The position numbers were made by a program, and so were the translations under genes. A stretch of DNA of 5,988 nucleotides from contig NZ_JAKDJE010000113.1 of the NCBI RefSeq assembly GCF_030454045.1, positions 1 to 5,988 on the forward strand. Reading direction: 5' to 3'. Positions within the stretch are counted from its first letter, which is position 1. Each line of letters starts with the position of its first letter. Source of the stretch: Psychrobacter sp. GTDB lineage: Bacteria; Pseudomonadota; Gammaproteobacteria; Pseudomonadales; Moraxellaceae. The notes under the pieces were generated by a model. The model was not told where the DNA came from. It did no database searches and worked only from the letters and a program-made list of their open reading frames with translations. Positions 1 through 5,902 of this stretch are shown one piece after another.

Positions 1-64
1 TAACATCGAATCGCCTAAAAAATAGTCGCTGTCAGTGCCATGGTCGAATGTTCAAAACGCCCTA
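1..64 (-). repeat. Left copy of a 64-bp inverted repeat, probable terminus of a mobile or dispersed element
   Basis: These bases are the reverse complement of 5839-5902 with a single mismatch (A at 56 against G at 5847), so 63 of 64 positions agree. Identity stops at 65, which makes 62-64 the inner boundary: the element end reads GGGCGTTTTGAACATTCG on the minus strand and abuts a TA dinucleotide (63-64). The repeat reaches base 1, so it may extend further to the left. It ends 56 bp before the trmL start codon and so lies where that gene's promoter would be expected. A sharp boundary next to TA suggests a transposon end or MITE-like repeat. That identity is inference, because no transposase or target duplication is visible. 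Confidence 0.85.
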
Positions 65-120
65 GCTATCGCTCATAAGTTTAAATAATAGAGCATCGAC
101 TAGTTGTGGAGTAAACAAAT

Positions 121-678
121 ATGACCATTCATATCGTGTTGGTCGCCCCAAAAATGCCAAGTAATACGGGTAATATCATTCGGTTGTGTGCCAACAGTGG
201 CGCGCAGCTGCATTTAGTCAGACCGTTAGGGTTTGAGCTTGATGATAAGAAACTGCGCCGCGCAGGCCTTGATTATCATGAATACGCGCATTTGCAGGTT
301 CATGAAGATTGGGCCGCAGCGAGGCAAGCCTTGCAATCAGCGGACTGCCACATTGTCACCGCATTGACCACCAAACTCAGTAAACCGTTCTATGAGTATG
401 ATTTTGGCGGGCAAGCAGACAGTGAAAAATCTGACAATGACATGCCCAATATCGCGCTGGTATTCGGTTCTGAGACAGCAGGTCTGGCAGATGATATACG
501 AGAAGATATCGGTGCTGATAATTGGCTAAGATTACCAATGTTGGCTGATTCGCGTAGTCTCAATTTATCCAATAGTGTCGCCATATGTTTGTATGAAATA
601 TGGCGACAGCAAGGATTCTTGGGTGATGAAGGACGAAGTGTCGGTTATGAAACGCTGACAGTCTACGATCCGAAATAG
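121..678 (+). CDS. trmL: tRNA (cytidine/uridine(34)-2'-O)-methyltransferase TrmL
   Basis: This SPOUT-family (trefoil-knot) enzyme uses S-adenosylmethionine to methylate the ribose of wobble nucleotide 34 in the CAA and UAA tRNA-Leu species. The three family motifs are visible: NTGNIIRLC at residues 15-23 with N18 and R21, the FGSETAGL cofactor loop at 115-122, and LPMLADSRSLNLSNSVA at 138-153, which forms the knot. The RRAGLDYHEY stretch (46-55) matches E. coli TrmL closely. At 185 aa it is longer than the roughly 157-aa E. coli protein. The extra length comes from an acidic insert at about 97-109 (Asp/Glu/Ser/Lys-rich) and a C-terminal tail after about 167. The ATG start is supported by GGAG at 108-111, nine bases upstream. 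The gene converges on the tus cluster. Its upstream region is only 56 bp before the repeat copy, so its promoter is unclear. Confidence 0.95.
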   Translation: MTIHIVLVAPKMPSNTGNIIRLCANSGAQLHLVRPLGFELDDKKLRRAGLDYHEYAHLQVHEDWAAARQALQSADCHIVTALTTKLSKPFYEYDFGGQADSEKSDNDMPNIALVFGSETAGLADDIREDIGADNWLRLPMLADSRSLNLSNSVAICLYEIWRQQGFLGDEGRSVGYETLTVYDPK

Positions 679-701
679 CGATCCAAAGTAGCGATATACC
701 A

Positions 702-748
702 AATGAGTCGATGATATGACTCATTCATCAATGCTTACATGGTAAGCA
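702..748. terminator. Two adjacent hairpins between convergent trmL and tusE, possible bidirectional terminator
   Basis: The gap between the two convergent genes holds two perfect stems. AATGAGTC (702-709) pairs with GACTCATT (718-725) across an 8-nt loop. TGCTTAC (732-738) pairs with GTAAGCA (742-748) across a 3-nt loop. Neither is followed by a clean U-tract on either strand; only a mildly T-rich stretch follows on the plus strand at 750-760. The location between converging genes favours a transcription-ending role, but the signals are not canonical. Confidence 0.4.
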
Positions 749-770
749 GTTATAGTTATTAGAGACATTT

Positions 771-1133
771 TTATAGGCAGTTGGGCGGCTTTGGTAGCCC
801 AGCTAAGCGATTGACATGGCGCGCAACCAATCCTGTATTAAATAGCTGTTGTAGTTTTTGATTGCTAATATCGTGCTCAGGCAAAGTTTTCTGTAGCCAT
901 TTAATCAATGGGCGTGTCGCTGGCGCGTGGTTGAATTTGACAAAAAACGCACGCACTTGCTGCAAAATCTGCAAATGCTCACTCGTTAGGCTGACCTCGA
1001 GTGTGTCTGCTAGCTGCTGGGCAAGATCAGGCGTCCAAATTGTATGGTCACACAGATGACCGTCCTGATCTAGTGCGATATTGGTTGCGCCAGTTGTCGA
1101 GGTGTGAGCGGTCGTAGAATCATAAGTATTCAT
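771..1133 (-). CDS. tusE: Sulfurtransferase TusE (DsrC-like sulfur carrier)
   Basis: TusE is the last carrier in the cytoplasmic sulfur relay. It takes persulfide sulfur from the TusBCD complex and, with MnmA and tRNA, supports 2-thiolation of U34. The 120-aa product has the family core RAFFVKFNHAPATRPLIK (61-78) and the diagnostic C-terminus GLPKPPNCL (112-120), in which penultimate C119 corresponds to the active cysteine of E. coli TusE. The second cysteine of true dissimilatory DsrC, eleven residues earlier, is absent (N108 here), so a tRNA-thiolation role fits better than sulfite reduction. The N-terminus is a Ser/Thr-rich extension of about a dozen residues relative to E. coli. Its ATG overlaps the tusB stop as ATGA (1130-1133), implying translational coupling; there is no strong separate ribosome binding site. 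It is the last gene of the cluster. Confidence 0.92.
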   Translation of the reverse strand: MNTYDSTTAHTSTTGATNIALDQDGHLCDHTIWTPDLAQQLADTLEVSLTSEHLQILQQVRAFFVKFNHAPATRPLIKWLQKTLPEHDISNQKLQQLFNTGLVARHVNRLAGLPKPPNCL

Positions 1134-1459
1134 AGGGCAATCGTCACCACTTTATCAAACTGACTGTCCTGAGTCAGGCTCACCCATTCTGCATCTGTCA
1201 AAAGACGAGTCAGCTTACTGTCTAAATTGAGCTTGGCAGTGGTATTTGTCGTGAGCGCTGCTATATCATCGGCTAGGGCATAAATACCAGTGATACCATC
1301 TATTTCATTCTCATTCAGAGAGGCGTTTAACCAGTCAATAAAAGCGGCTGTGGTGCCAAGTAATACAATACTGTCGCCTTTGTTCCAAGTGCGAGACATC
1401 TCCTCGGTACTACGACTAAGGGTAGCCATCGAGCTGTGTAATTGATATAAAGTTGCCAT
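1130..1459 (-). CDS. tusB: Sulfurtransferase complex subunit TusB (DsrH family)
   Basis: TusB is the small subunit of the TusBCD heterohexamer, which passes persulfide sulfur from TusA to TusE. The 109-aa protein is divergent but recognisable. LYQLHSS near the N-terminus aligns with the LHTLHRS start of E. coli TusB. GDSIVLLG (28-35) matches the family GDxxLLL strand, and YALADDIAAL (60-69) matches the conserved YAL-D--A segment. WVSLT (92-96) sits where the family has the xFVxLT strand. The first ATG is preferred over the internal Met11 because the N-terminal match requires it, although no good Shine-Dalgarno sequence precedes it. It lies 53 bp downstream of tusC and overlaps tusE by 4 bp. 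Sequence similarity alone is weak; its position between tusC and tusE strengthens the call. Confidence 0.85.
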   Translation of the reverse strand: MATLYQLHSSMATLSRSTEEMSRTWNKGDSIVLLGTTAAFIDWLNASLNENEIDGITGIYALADDIAALTTNTTAKLNLDSKLTRLLTDAEWVSLTQDSQFDKVVTIAL

Positions 1460-1512
1460 AAGGGTATCCGATTGCGTGTTTTATTATTTTATAAATCTGA
1501 TTATATTACCAA

Positions 1513-1836
1513 CTAAAAAGATAAAATTTGCTCAAAATCTTGAGAGCGAATGGTTTCTGGTGCCAGCATGAGTTGTGAGGTAAGATCTATGGGTAACATG
1601 CCAATGACCCAACCGCTATAGACATCATCGGGTAACCAAGCGGCTGGCATGTCATAAAGATCAAGCGATTGGATCATGCCGTGTAAACGTGACTCAGATT
1701 GTATCAATAAGCCAAAAACAGGCGCATCTAACCACAGCTGTACTTCATGACCGAATGTTGCTAGTGTCAGTGCAAGGGCACAGCCTTCGTAACTTGCCGC
1801 TTCAGTAGGCGTACGAAGCTGAATCAATAATCTCAT
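1513..1836 (-). CDS. tusC: Sulfurtransferase complex subunit TusC (DsrF family)
   Basis: This DsrE/F-fold subunit of the TusBCD complex is considered mainly structural in the sulfur relay. The 107-aa protein begins with a beta strand (MRLLIQLRTPT), followed by the helix SYEGCALALTLATFGHEVQLWLDAPVFGLL (15-44), typical of the family's alpha/beta fold. SLDLYDMPAAWLP (57-69) aligns with LLGLYDIEQCWVC of E. coli TusC, and the C-terminus QILSF aligns with the E. coli VILRF end. It is slightly shorter than the 119-aa E. coli protein. The ATG has AGGA seven bases upstream (minus strand, 1844-1847), the best ribosome binding site of the four tus genes. Gaps of 67 bp (using the tusD stop) and 53 bp separate it from tusD and tusB, so one transcript is likely. 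Confidence 0.88.
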   Translation of the reverse strand: MRLLIQLRTPTEAASYEGCALALTLATFGHEVQLWLDAPVFGLLIQSESRLHGMIQSLDLYDMPAAWLPDDVYSGWVIGMLPIDLTSQLMLAPETIRSQDFEQILSF

Positions 1837-1903
1837 AATGTATTCCTAAAAATAGTTCACGCAAAAATAACTACCGCCAATCATTGTGATAATAGAGCGT
1901 CTA

Positions 1904-2344
1904 TTAAAACGGTATGATGCGGCAGTCATTTTGCATCATCAGAGCGAGCTCGCTGAGCCCCACCAACGTAAATCCTGTCGCTAGATTGTCACCATCAAGC
2001 TGATGCCGCGCACCATTCTCCGTATCGCTCACCCCACGGCTGAGTGCGGTGCTGACACAGACAGGCAGTGCCAACTGATATTGTTCAGCCAACATTTGCC
2101 ATTCTTTGGTCAAATTCATTTGATCAGCGGACTGCCAGCGTAGCCGATTCGCCAGATGCGCCGAATCCCCATAAAAAAAGACATTGAGCAATGGCCGTTT
2201 GGTGTTAGGATTGTCATTGTTGTTTGTTTGAGTATCGTCAGCGGATATGTCTTTGAGGTAAGCTTGCGCATAGCGTAGCGCCAGATATGCCAATGGATCA
2301 CTAGAATCAGCGGTGATGAGCAGTAGTGGGGCAGTTGTAGTCAT
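1904..2344 (-). CDS. tusD: Sulfurtransferase complex subunit TusD (DsrE family)
   Basis: TusD is the catalytic subunit of TusBCD, whose cysteine accepts persulfide sulfur from TusA. Numbering from the ATG at 2344 (146 aa), LPVCVSTALSRGV (93-105) carries C96, equivalent to the catalytic cysteine in E. coli LNICVAAALRRGV. NVFFYGDS (54-61) and GFTLVGLSELA (124-134) also match the family. About 17 Asn/Asp/Thr-rich residues (34-50) are inserted between the first helix and second strand, accounting for most of the excess over the roughly 128-aa E. coli protein. A GTG at 2359 would add five residues. I prefer the ATG because AGGTGA lies upstream of it (11 bases away, somewhat far) and the GTG lacks a ribosome binding site. 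It is the first gene of tusDCBE and is divergent from glnE. Confidence 0.92.
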   Translation of the reverse strand: MTTTAPLLLITADSSDPLAYLALRYAQAYLKDISADDTQTNNNDNPNTKRPLLNVFFYGDSAHLANRLRWQSADQMNLTKEWQMLAEQYQLALPVCVSTALSRGVSDTENGARHQLDGDNLATGFTLVGLSELALMMQNDCRIIPF

Positions 2345-2720
2345 AAGGCGCAGTGTCACCTATTATTAATGAGGATATTTAAGGGCGAGAAAGTATGATT
2401 AAAAGGCTGTATACGAAGCCATTTATTCGATTGGCTAAATTTTATTATTTCTCAACACTATTAGATTAAACGGCTTTTTTCATGATCATGAGAGCGTATC
2501 GTAATGAGGCAATCGTAAAACATTTTGCTGAAAGAGGTTTATGCTACCATAAAGCGGCTCAAAGCAAATAGAGTCACTGTTACGAAATATGGCTTTATCT
2601 TTTGTGCGGATATATTGAGTATGTTTATTTGATGCTGTGACTGTCTCGTAAGAAAAAATCATAAACTTATGAGCTGGGTTCACGTAGTCTTACCATTCTA
2701 TGTAAGGAGTTTTTGTCACT
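2345..2720. other. Divergent intergenic region between tusD and glnE
   Basis: This spacer should carry the promoters of both the tus cluster and glnE. I could not identify a -35/-10 pair of convincing quality on either strand. It is AT-rich next to tusD (about 2380-2470). A perfect 12-bp palindrome, TCATGATCATGA, spans 2480-2491. A 7-bp direct repeat, ATCGTAA, occurs at 2498-2504 and 2512-2518. A minus-strand open frame of 65 codons (2486-2683, GTG start) crosses it, but shows no recognisable family and would occupy the glnE upstream region, so I do not call it a gene. Confidence 0.6.
2704..2709 (+). promoter_or_regulatory. Shine-Dalgarno of glnE
   Basis: AAGGAG lies 11 bases before the ATG at 2721. 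The match to the ribosome binding consensus is strong and the spacing slightly long. No in-frame start codon lies closer upstream, and Met5 (2733) would be much too far from it, so this site supports 2721 as the start. Confidence 0.7.
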
Positions 2721-5582
2721 ATGTTACCTGCTATGCCCTCACGTACGAACAGTGGTACAGATTATCAGCCGACACTAAAGCAGCTTCAAGTACTACAAAA
2801 GGCAAGTGAGTTTGCCTATCAAATTTGGGAGAGCCGAACGGTTTCATGCCAGACATTTTTACGTAGCTACCCATTGAACAGTACATTGACCCGTCAGCAA
2901 ATCGATGATCTGATACAAGACTATACGTTAGATGAAAATTATCAACTCGCTGATGAACCCAAGGTCATGAGCGGATTACGTCATTTGCGTACGCTGTTGA
3001 TGATGCGCTGGATTTGGCAAGATGCTTTGCAGATGATCAGTCTTGAGCAGTTAACGGATGAGCTATCGGAGTTTGCAGGTGGTTGTATCTCATTTGCCAA
3101 GGACTATACCTATCAGCATTTGGCCGCAAAGTATGGTGAGCCAACCTTTATCAATGAACAAGGAAATGTGCAGATCGATGATATGGCTATCATGGCCATG
3201 GGCAAGCTTGGCGCTCAAGAGCTCAACTTATCAAGTGATATCGACCTAATATTTATACATCAAGCGCGCGGTGAGACCAATGGTGACAAGGCGAAAGGCA
3301 CACGTAGTATCGATAACAAGCGGTTTATGACTCGTTTGGGTCAAGGTATTATTAAGCTACTCGATCATAAAACCGCTGATGGTTTTGTCTTTCGGGTTGA
3401 TATGCGATTACGTCCATGGGGCGATGGCAGTGATCTGGCCATCCATCTCTCAGCGTTACAGAAATATTTTGCCCTGCATGGACGCGCGTGGGAGCGCTTT
3501 GCTTGGCTCAAAGCACGAGTGGTTGGACAGATAGACCAGCCATTTTATGAGGCAATTCAGGCACTGGTGAAACCATTTGTCTTTCGCTACTATGTGGATT
3601 ACAGTGCGTTTTCAGCGCTTAGAGAGATGAAGTCTCTCATTCAAAACCAAGTTGCACAGCGTGAAGATCTAGACAATATTAAGCTGGGTGCTGGCGGTAT
3701 CAGAGACATTGAATTTATTGTACAAGCGTTTCAGCTGATTTATGGTGGCCGTCATCCTCAGCTACAAATAAAGCCCTGTCTACAGGCAATGCAAGTACTA
3801 CGCGAGCTTGGATACCTAGAGCAAGCCACCTACGATAACCTACAAGCGGCCTATCGTTTCTTACGTCGACTTGAGCATGCGATTCAGGCGATCAATGATC
3901 AACAGACCCAAAAGCTGCCACATGATCCCCATTGGCAACATAACCTAGCCGTGACGCTTGGATTTGATGACTGGCAGGCATTACTGACCCAATTAAATGC
4001 TCATCGAGACAATGTGAATGTACCATTTGAGCGTATGGTGACAGAGCGCCAAGTACCTGATAACGAGGATAATGATTTAGAGCCTGAGCATTTAGAGGAG
4101 CAAATCAAGCGCTTAAATCAAGTGCTAACAGAAAAAAATCGCCAGTTACTACAGCGGTTTTGGCAATCTAAAATGGTTGCTAACCTAAGCGAAGAAGCCA
4201 GAGAGCGCTTGGATGAAGCATACCCTGTCATTGTCCATGCGCTATTAGCCCATCAAGATCAGCAAAAGCTTGCCAACGCAGCCTTGCCGAGGCTGATCGC
4301 ACTGCTTGAAGCGATTTGTCGACGCTCTATCTATTTGGTGATGATCGCAGAAAACCCCAATGCAACGATTGAGCTGATACCGATGCTCTCGGCCAGCCCA
4401 TGGATTGCAAAAGAGTTGGCACAATACCCTGTATTGTTAGATACGTTCTTACAGCAACATTATCGCCATTTGCCAGACAAGCCTGAGCTACGTGATATCT
4501 TGCGTCAACAGCTATTGCGTGTTGAGCCTAATGATGAAGAAGAGCTACTGAGTGTGCTGCGACTGTTCAAAAAAAACCAAGTATTGGCGGTGGCGGCCAG
4601 TGATGTGTTAGCTGAGCGTCCAATCATGAAAGTCTCAGACTCACTGACTTATATTGCTGAGGTGGTACTAGAAGCCGCGCTAGAGCGAGCGTTTGCCGAA
4701 ATCGTTAATCGTTATGGCTATCCTATCGGTCAAGATGGCGATCCAGTCACTGAGGCTGACTGCGGTTTTGCGATCATTGGCTACGGTAAACTGGGTGGTT
4801 TGGAGCTTTCGTACGCTTCAGATTTAGACTTGGTGTTTTTGCACAAAATAAAAGAGCAGGGCATGACCACAGGTGAGAAGTCAGTGAGTGGCATGAAGTT
4901 TGCCGCACGTCTGGTACAAAAGCTGATGAATTATCTCAATACCCAAACGCGAGATGGTAGGGCATATGAGATTGACATGCGTCTGCGTCCGTCGGGCAAC
5001 GCTGGCATGATGGTCGTGTCCTGTCATGCCTTTGAAACCTATCAAATGGACAAAGCGTGGTCATGGGAGCATCAAGCACTGGTGCGCGCTCGGGCGATTT
5101 GTGGTGACAGACGAGTGACTGCGCGCTTTTGTGACATTCGCCGAGATGTGCTGGCGCTGCCGCGGACGTTAGAGCAAGTACGCTCTGAGGTCACCAGTAT
5201 GCGTATCAAAATGCAGAAGCACTTAGGCACCAGCCAGTGGCAGCAACAAGCGGGCAAGTTCCAACTCAAACAAGATGCAGGCGGCATTGTCGATATTGAA
5301 TTCTTAGCACAGTTTGCGGTATTGGCTTACTCACATGAGCATCCAAGCTTGACCAAATGGAGCGACAATGTCCGTATTTTTGAAGAAGTTGCTTCACTTG
5401 GTATTTGGGAGGAGCAAGTTTGTCAGGCATTAACAGATGCTTATCTTAGAATACGTGCTGCGACTCATCAACTGGCACTATCAGAGCAATCATTATTGGT
5501 CGATGAGTCGCTTTGGCTAGAAACACGCGCACTGGTACAAGCACAGTGGCAGCATCTAATGGGCGTAAAATCTAACGAATAA
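2721..5582 (+). CDS. glnE: Bifunctional glutamine synthetase adenylyltransferase / adenylyl-removing enzyme GlnE
   Basis: GlnE adenylylates glutamine synthetase to inactivate it and removes AMP by phosphorolysis to reactivate it, under control of PII and glutamine. At 953 aa it is close to the E. coli length (946). Two nucleotidyltransferase domains are visible. The N-terminal adenylyl-removing domain has MGKLG (160-164), the metal-binding pair D173 and D175, DMRLRP (227-232) and LGAGGIRDIEF (322-332). The C-terminal adenylyltransferase domain has GYGKLGG (687-693), D701 and D703, DMRLRP (752-757) and DAGGIVDIEF (852-861). A charged helical linker (about 430-520) and a helical regulatory segment lie between them. 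All key acidic residues are present, with no frameshift, so both activities should be intact. The frame ends in tandem stops TAATAA. It is divergent from tusD and no gene follows closely on the same strand, so it appears monocistronic here. Confidence 0.97.
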   Translation: MLPAMPSRTNSGTDYQPTLKQLQVLQKASEFAYQIWESRTVSCQTFLRSYPLNSTLTRQQIDDLIQDYTLDENYQLADEPKVMSGLRHLRTLLMMRWIWQDALQMISLEQLTDELSEFAGGCISFAKDYTYQHLAAKYGEPTFINEQGNVQIDDMAIMAMGKLGAQELNLSSDIDLIFIHQARGETNGDKAKGTRSIDNKRFMTRLGQGIIKLLDHKTADGFVFRVDMRLRPWGDGSDLAIHLSALQKYFALHGRAWERFAWLKARVVGQIDQPFYEAIQALVKPFVFRYYVDYSAFSALREMKSLIQNQVAQREDLDNIKLGAGGIRDIEFIVQAFQLIYGGRHPQLQIKPCLQAMQVLRELGYLEQATYDNLQAAYRFLRRLEHAIQAINDQQTQKLPHDPHWQHNLAVTLGFDDWQALLTQLNAHRDNVNVPFERMVTERQVPDNEDNDLEPEHLEEQIKRLNQVLTEKNRQLLQRFWQSKMVANLSEEARERLDEAYPVIVHALLAHQDQQKLANAALPRLIALLEAICRRSIYLVMIAENPNATIELIPMLSASPWIAKELAQYPVLLDTFLQQHYRHLPDKPELRDILRQQLLRVEPNDEEELLSVLRLFKKNQVLAVAASDVLAERPIMKVSDSLTYIAEVVLEAALERAFAEIVNRYGYPIGQDGDPVTEADCGFAIIGYGKLGGLELSYASDLDLVFLHKIKEQGMTTGEKSVSGMKFAARLVQKLMNYLNTQTRDGRAYEIDMRLRPSGNAGMMVVSCHAFETYQMDKAWSWEHQALVRARAICGDRRVTARFCDIRRDVLALPRTLEQVRSEVTSMRIKMQKHLGTSQWQQQAGKFQLKQDAGGIVDIEFLAQFAVLAYSHEHPSLTKWSDNVRIFEEVASLGIWEEQVCQALTDAYLRIRAATHQLALSEQSLLVDESLWLETRALVQAQWQHLMGVKSNE

Positions 5583-5838
5583 TAATTTTGAGATTTGTTT
5601 TTATTAAGGTCTTGCTGATAGCCAAAGAGGCGCTTAAACTGTAAGGCCTTATAATAATTAAAAACCGTAATTAAAAACTATAGGGTCTCAAACCAAAAGA
5701 TTTCATTTGCCAATACGGCCAGTGATATAATCGGTCACACATCATTATAATACAGTCAAGTGTTCGTCATAATGAAGCAGTATTTGAGCAATAAAAATGA
5801 ACGCTGCAGTATTATCACACGATGTTGATCAATACTAT
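5583..5838. other. Intergenic region between glnE and the right repeat copy
   Basis: No complete gene is convincing here. Contents: a 10-bp palindrome TAAGGCCTTA (5642-5651), whose right half can also pair with TAAGGTC at 5605-5611; an 11-bp direct repeat TAATTAAAAAC (5655-5665 and 5668-5678, 13-bp period); a consensus extended -10 promoter (5723-5731); a second TATAAT at 5746-5751; and an ATG at 5797 opening a 14-codon frame whose TAG stop is formed by the TA-G junction with the repeat (5839-5841). No canonical GC-stem plus U-tract terminator for glnE was found. Confidence 0.6.
5723..5731 (+). promoter_or_regulatory. Extended -10 promoter candidate (TGnTATAAT)
   Basis: TGATATAAT is a perfect extended -10 element. 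No good -35 lies 16-18 bases upstream (TTGCCA at 5707-5712 is only 13 bases away), which is tolerated by extended -10 promoters. Transcription would run rightwards into the 14-codon frame at 5797 and then into the repeat element. A second TATAAT at 5746-5751 lacks both TG and a good -35. Confidence 0.45.
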
Positions 5839-5902
5839 TAGGGCGTGTTGAACATTCGACCATGGCACTGACAGCGACTATTTTTTAGGCGATTCGATGT
5901 TA
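5839..5902 (+). repeat. Right copy of the 64-bp inverted repeat
   Basis: This is the reverse complement of 1-64 with one mismatch, the G at 5847. The inner boundary is again TA followed by GGGCGTGTTGAACATTCG, and the sequences diverge immediately inside the TA. Because the left copy is cut by the window edge, the true repeat may extend beyond 5902. The copies are inverted, so the same end of the element points inward on each side of the trmL-tus-glnE block. Confidence 0.85.

Noticed and set aside
390..584. Minus-strand frame opposite trmL
   Set aside because: It lies wholly inside a gene with clear family motifs on the other strand and shows no independent similarity.
862..1059. Plus-strand frame opposite tusE
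   Set aside because: Antisense to a well-supported gene; its Cys/Ser-rich product has no recognisable domain.
771..1133. Dissimilatory DsrC rather than TusE
   Set aside because: The second conserved cysteine of DsrC is missing (N108) and no sulfite reductase genes are present in the window.
2116..2301. Minus-strand out-of-frame reading within tusD
   Set aside because: Another frame of tusD, which has its own catalytic cysteine motif; no separate support.
2417..2450. AGCCA...TGGCT stem followed by AT-rich sequence as a terminator
   Set aside because: Only a 5-bp stem with a 10-nt loop, and no gene on the plus strand ends upstream of it.
2486..2683. 65-codon minus-strand frame in the tusD-glnE spacer
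   Set aside because: It has a GTG start, no recognised family or motif, and covers the region where the glnE promoter and leader should lie. Probably chance.
5072..5287. Minus-strand frame opposite the glnE 3' half
   Set aside because: Antisense to the adenylyltransferase domain with arginine/serine-rich shadow composition.
5707..5731. TTGCCA with TATAAT as a -35/-10 promoter pair
   Set aside because: The spacing is only 13 bases, too short for sigma-70; the extended -10 alone is the better reading.
1..5902. Composite transposon mobilising trmL-tus-glnE
   Set aside because: The content is housekeeping genes, no transposase or outer target duplication is visible, and dispersed repeat copies near core genes are sufficient to explain the layout.
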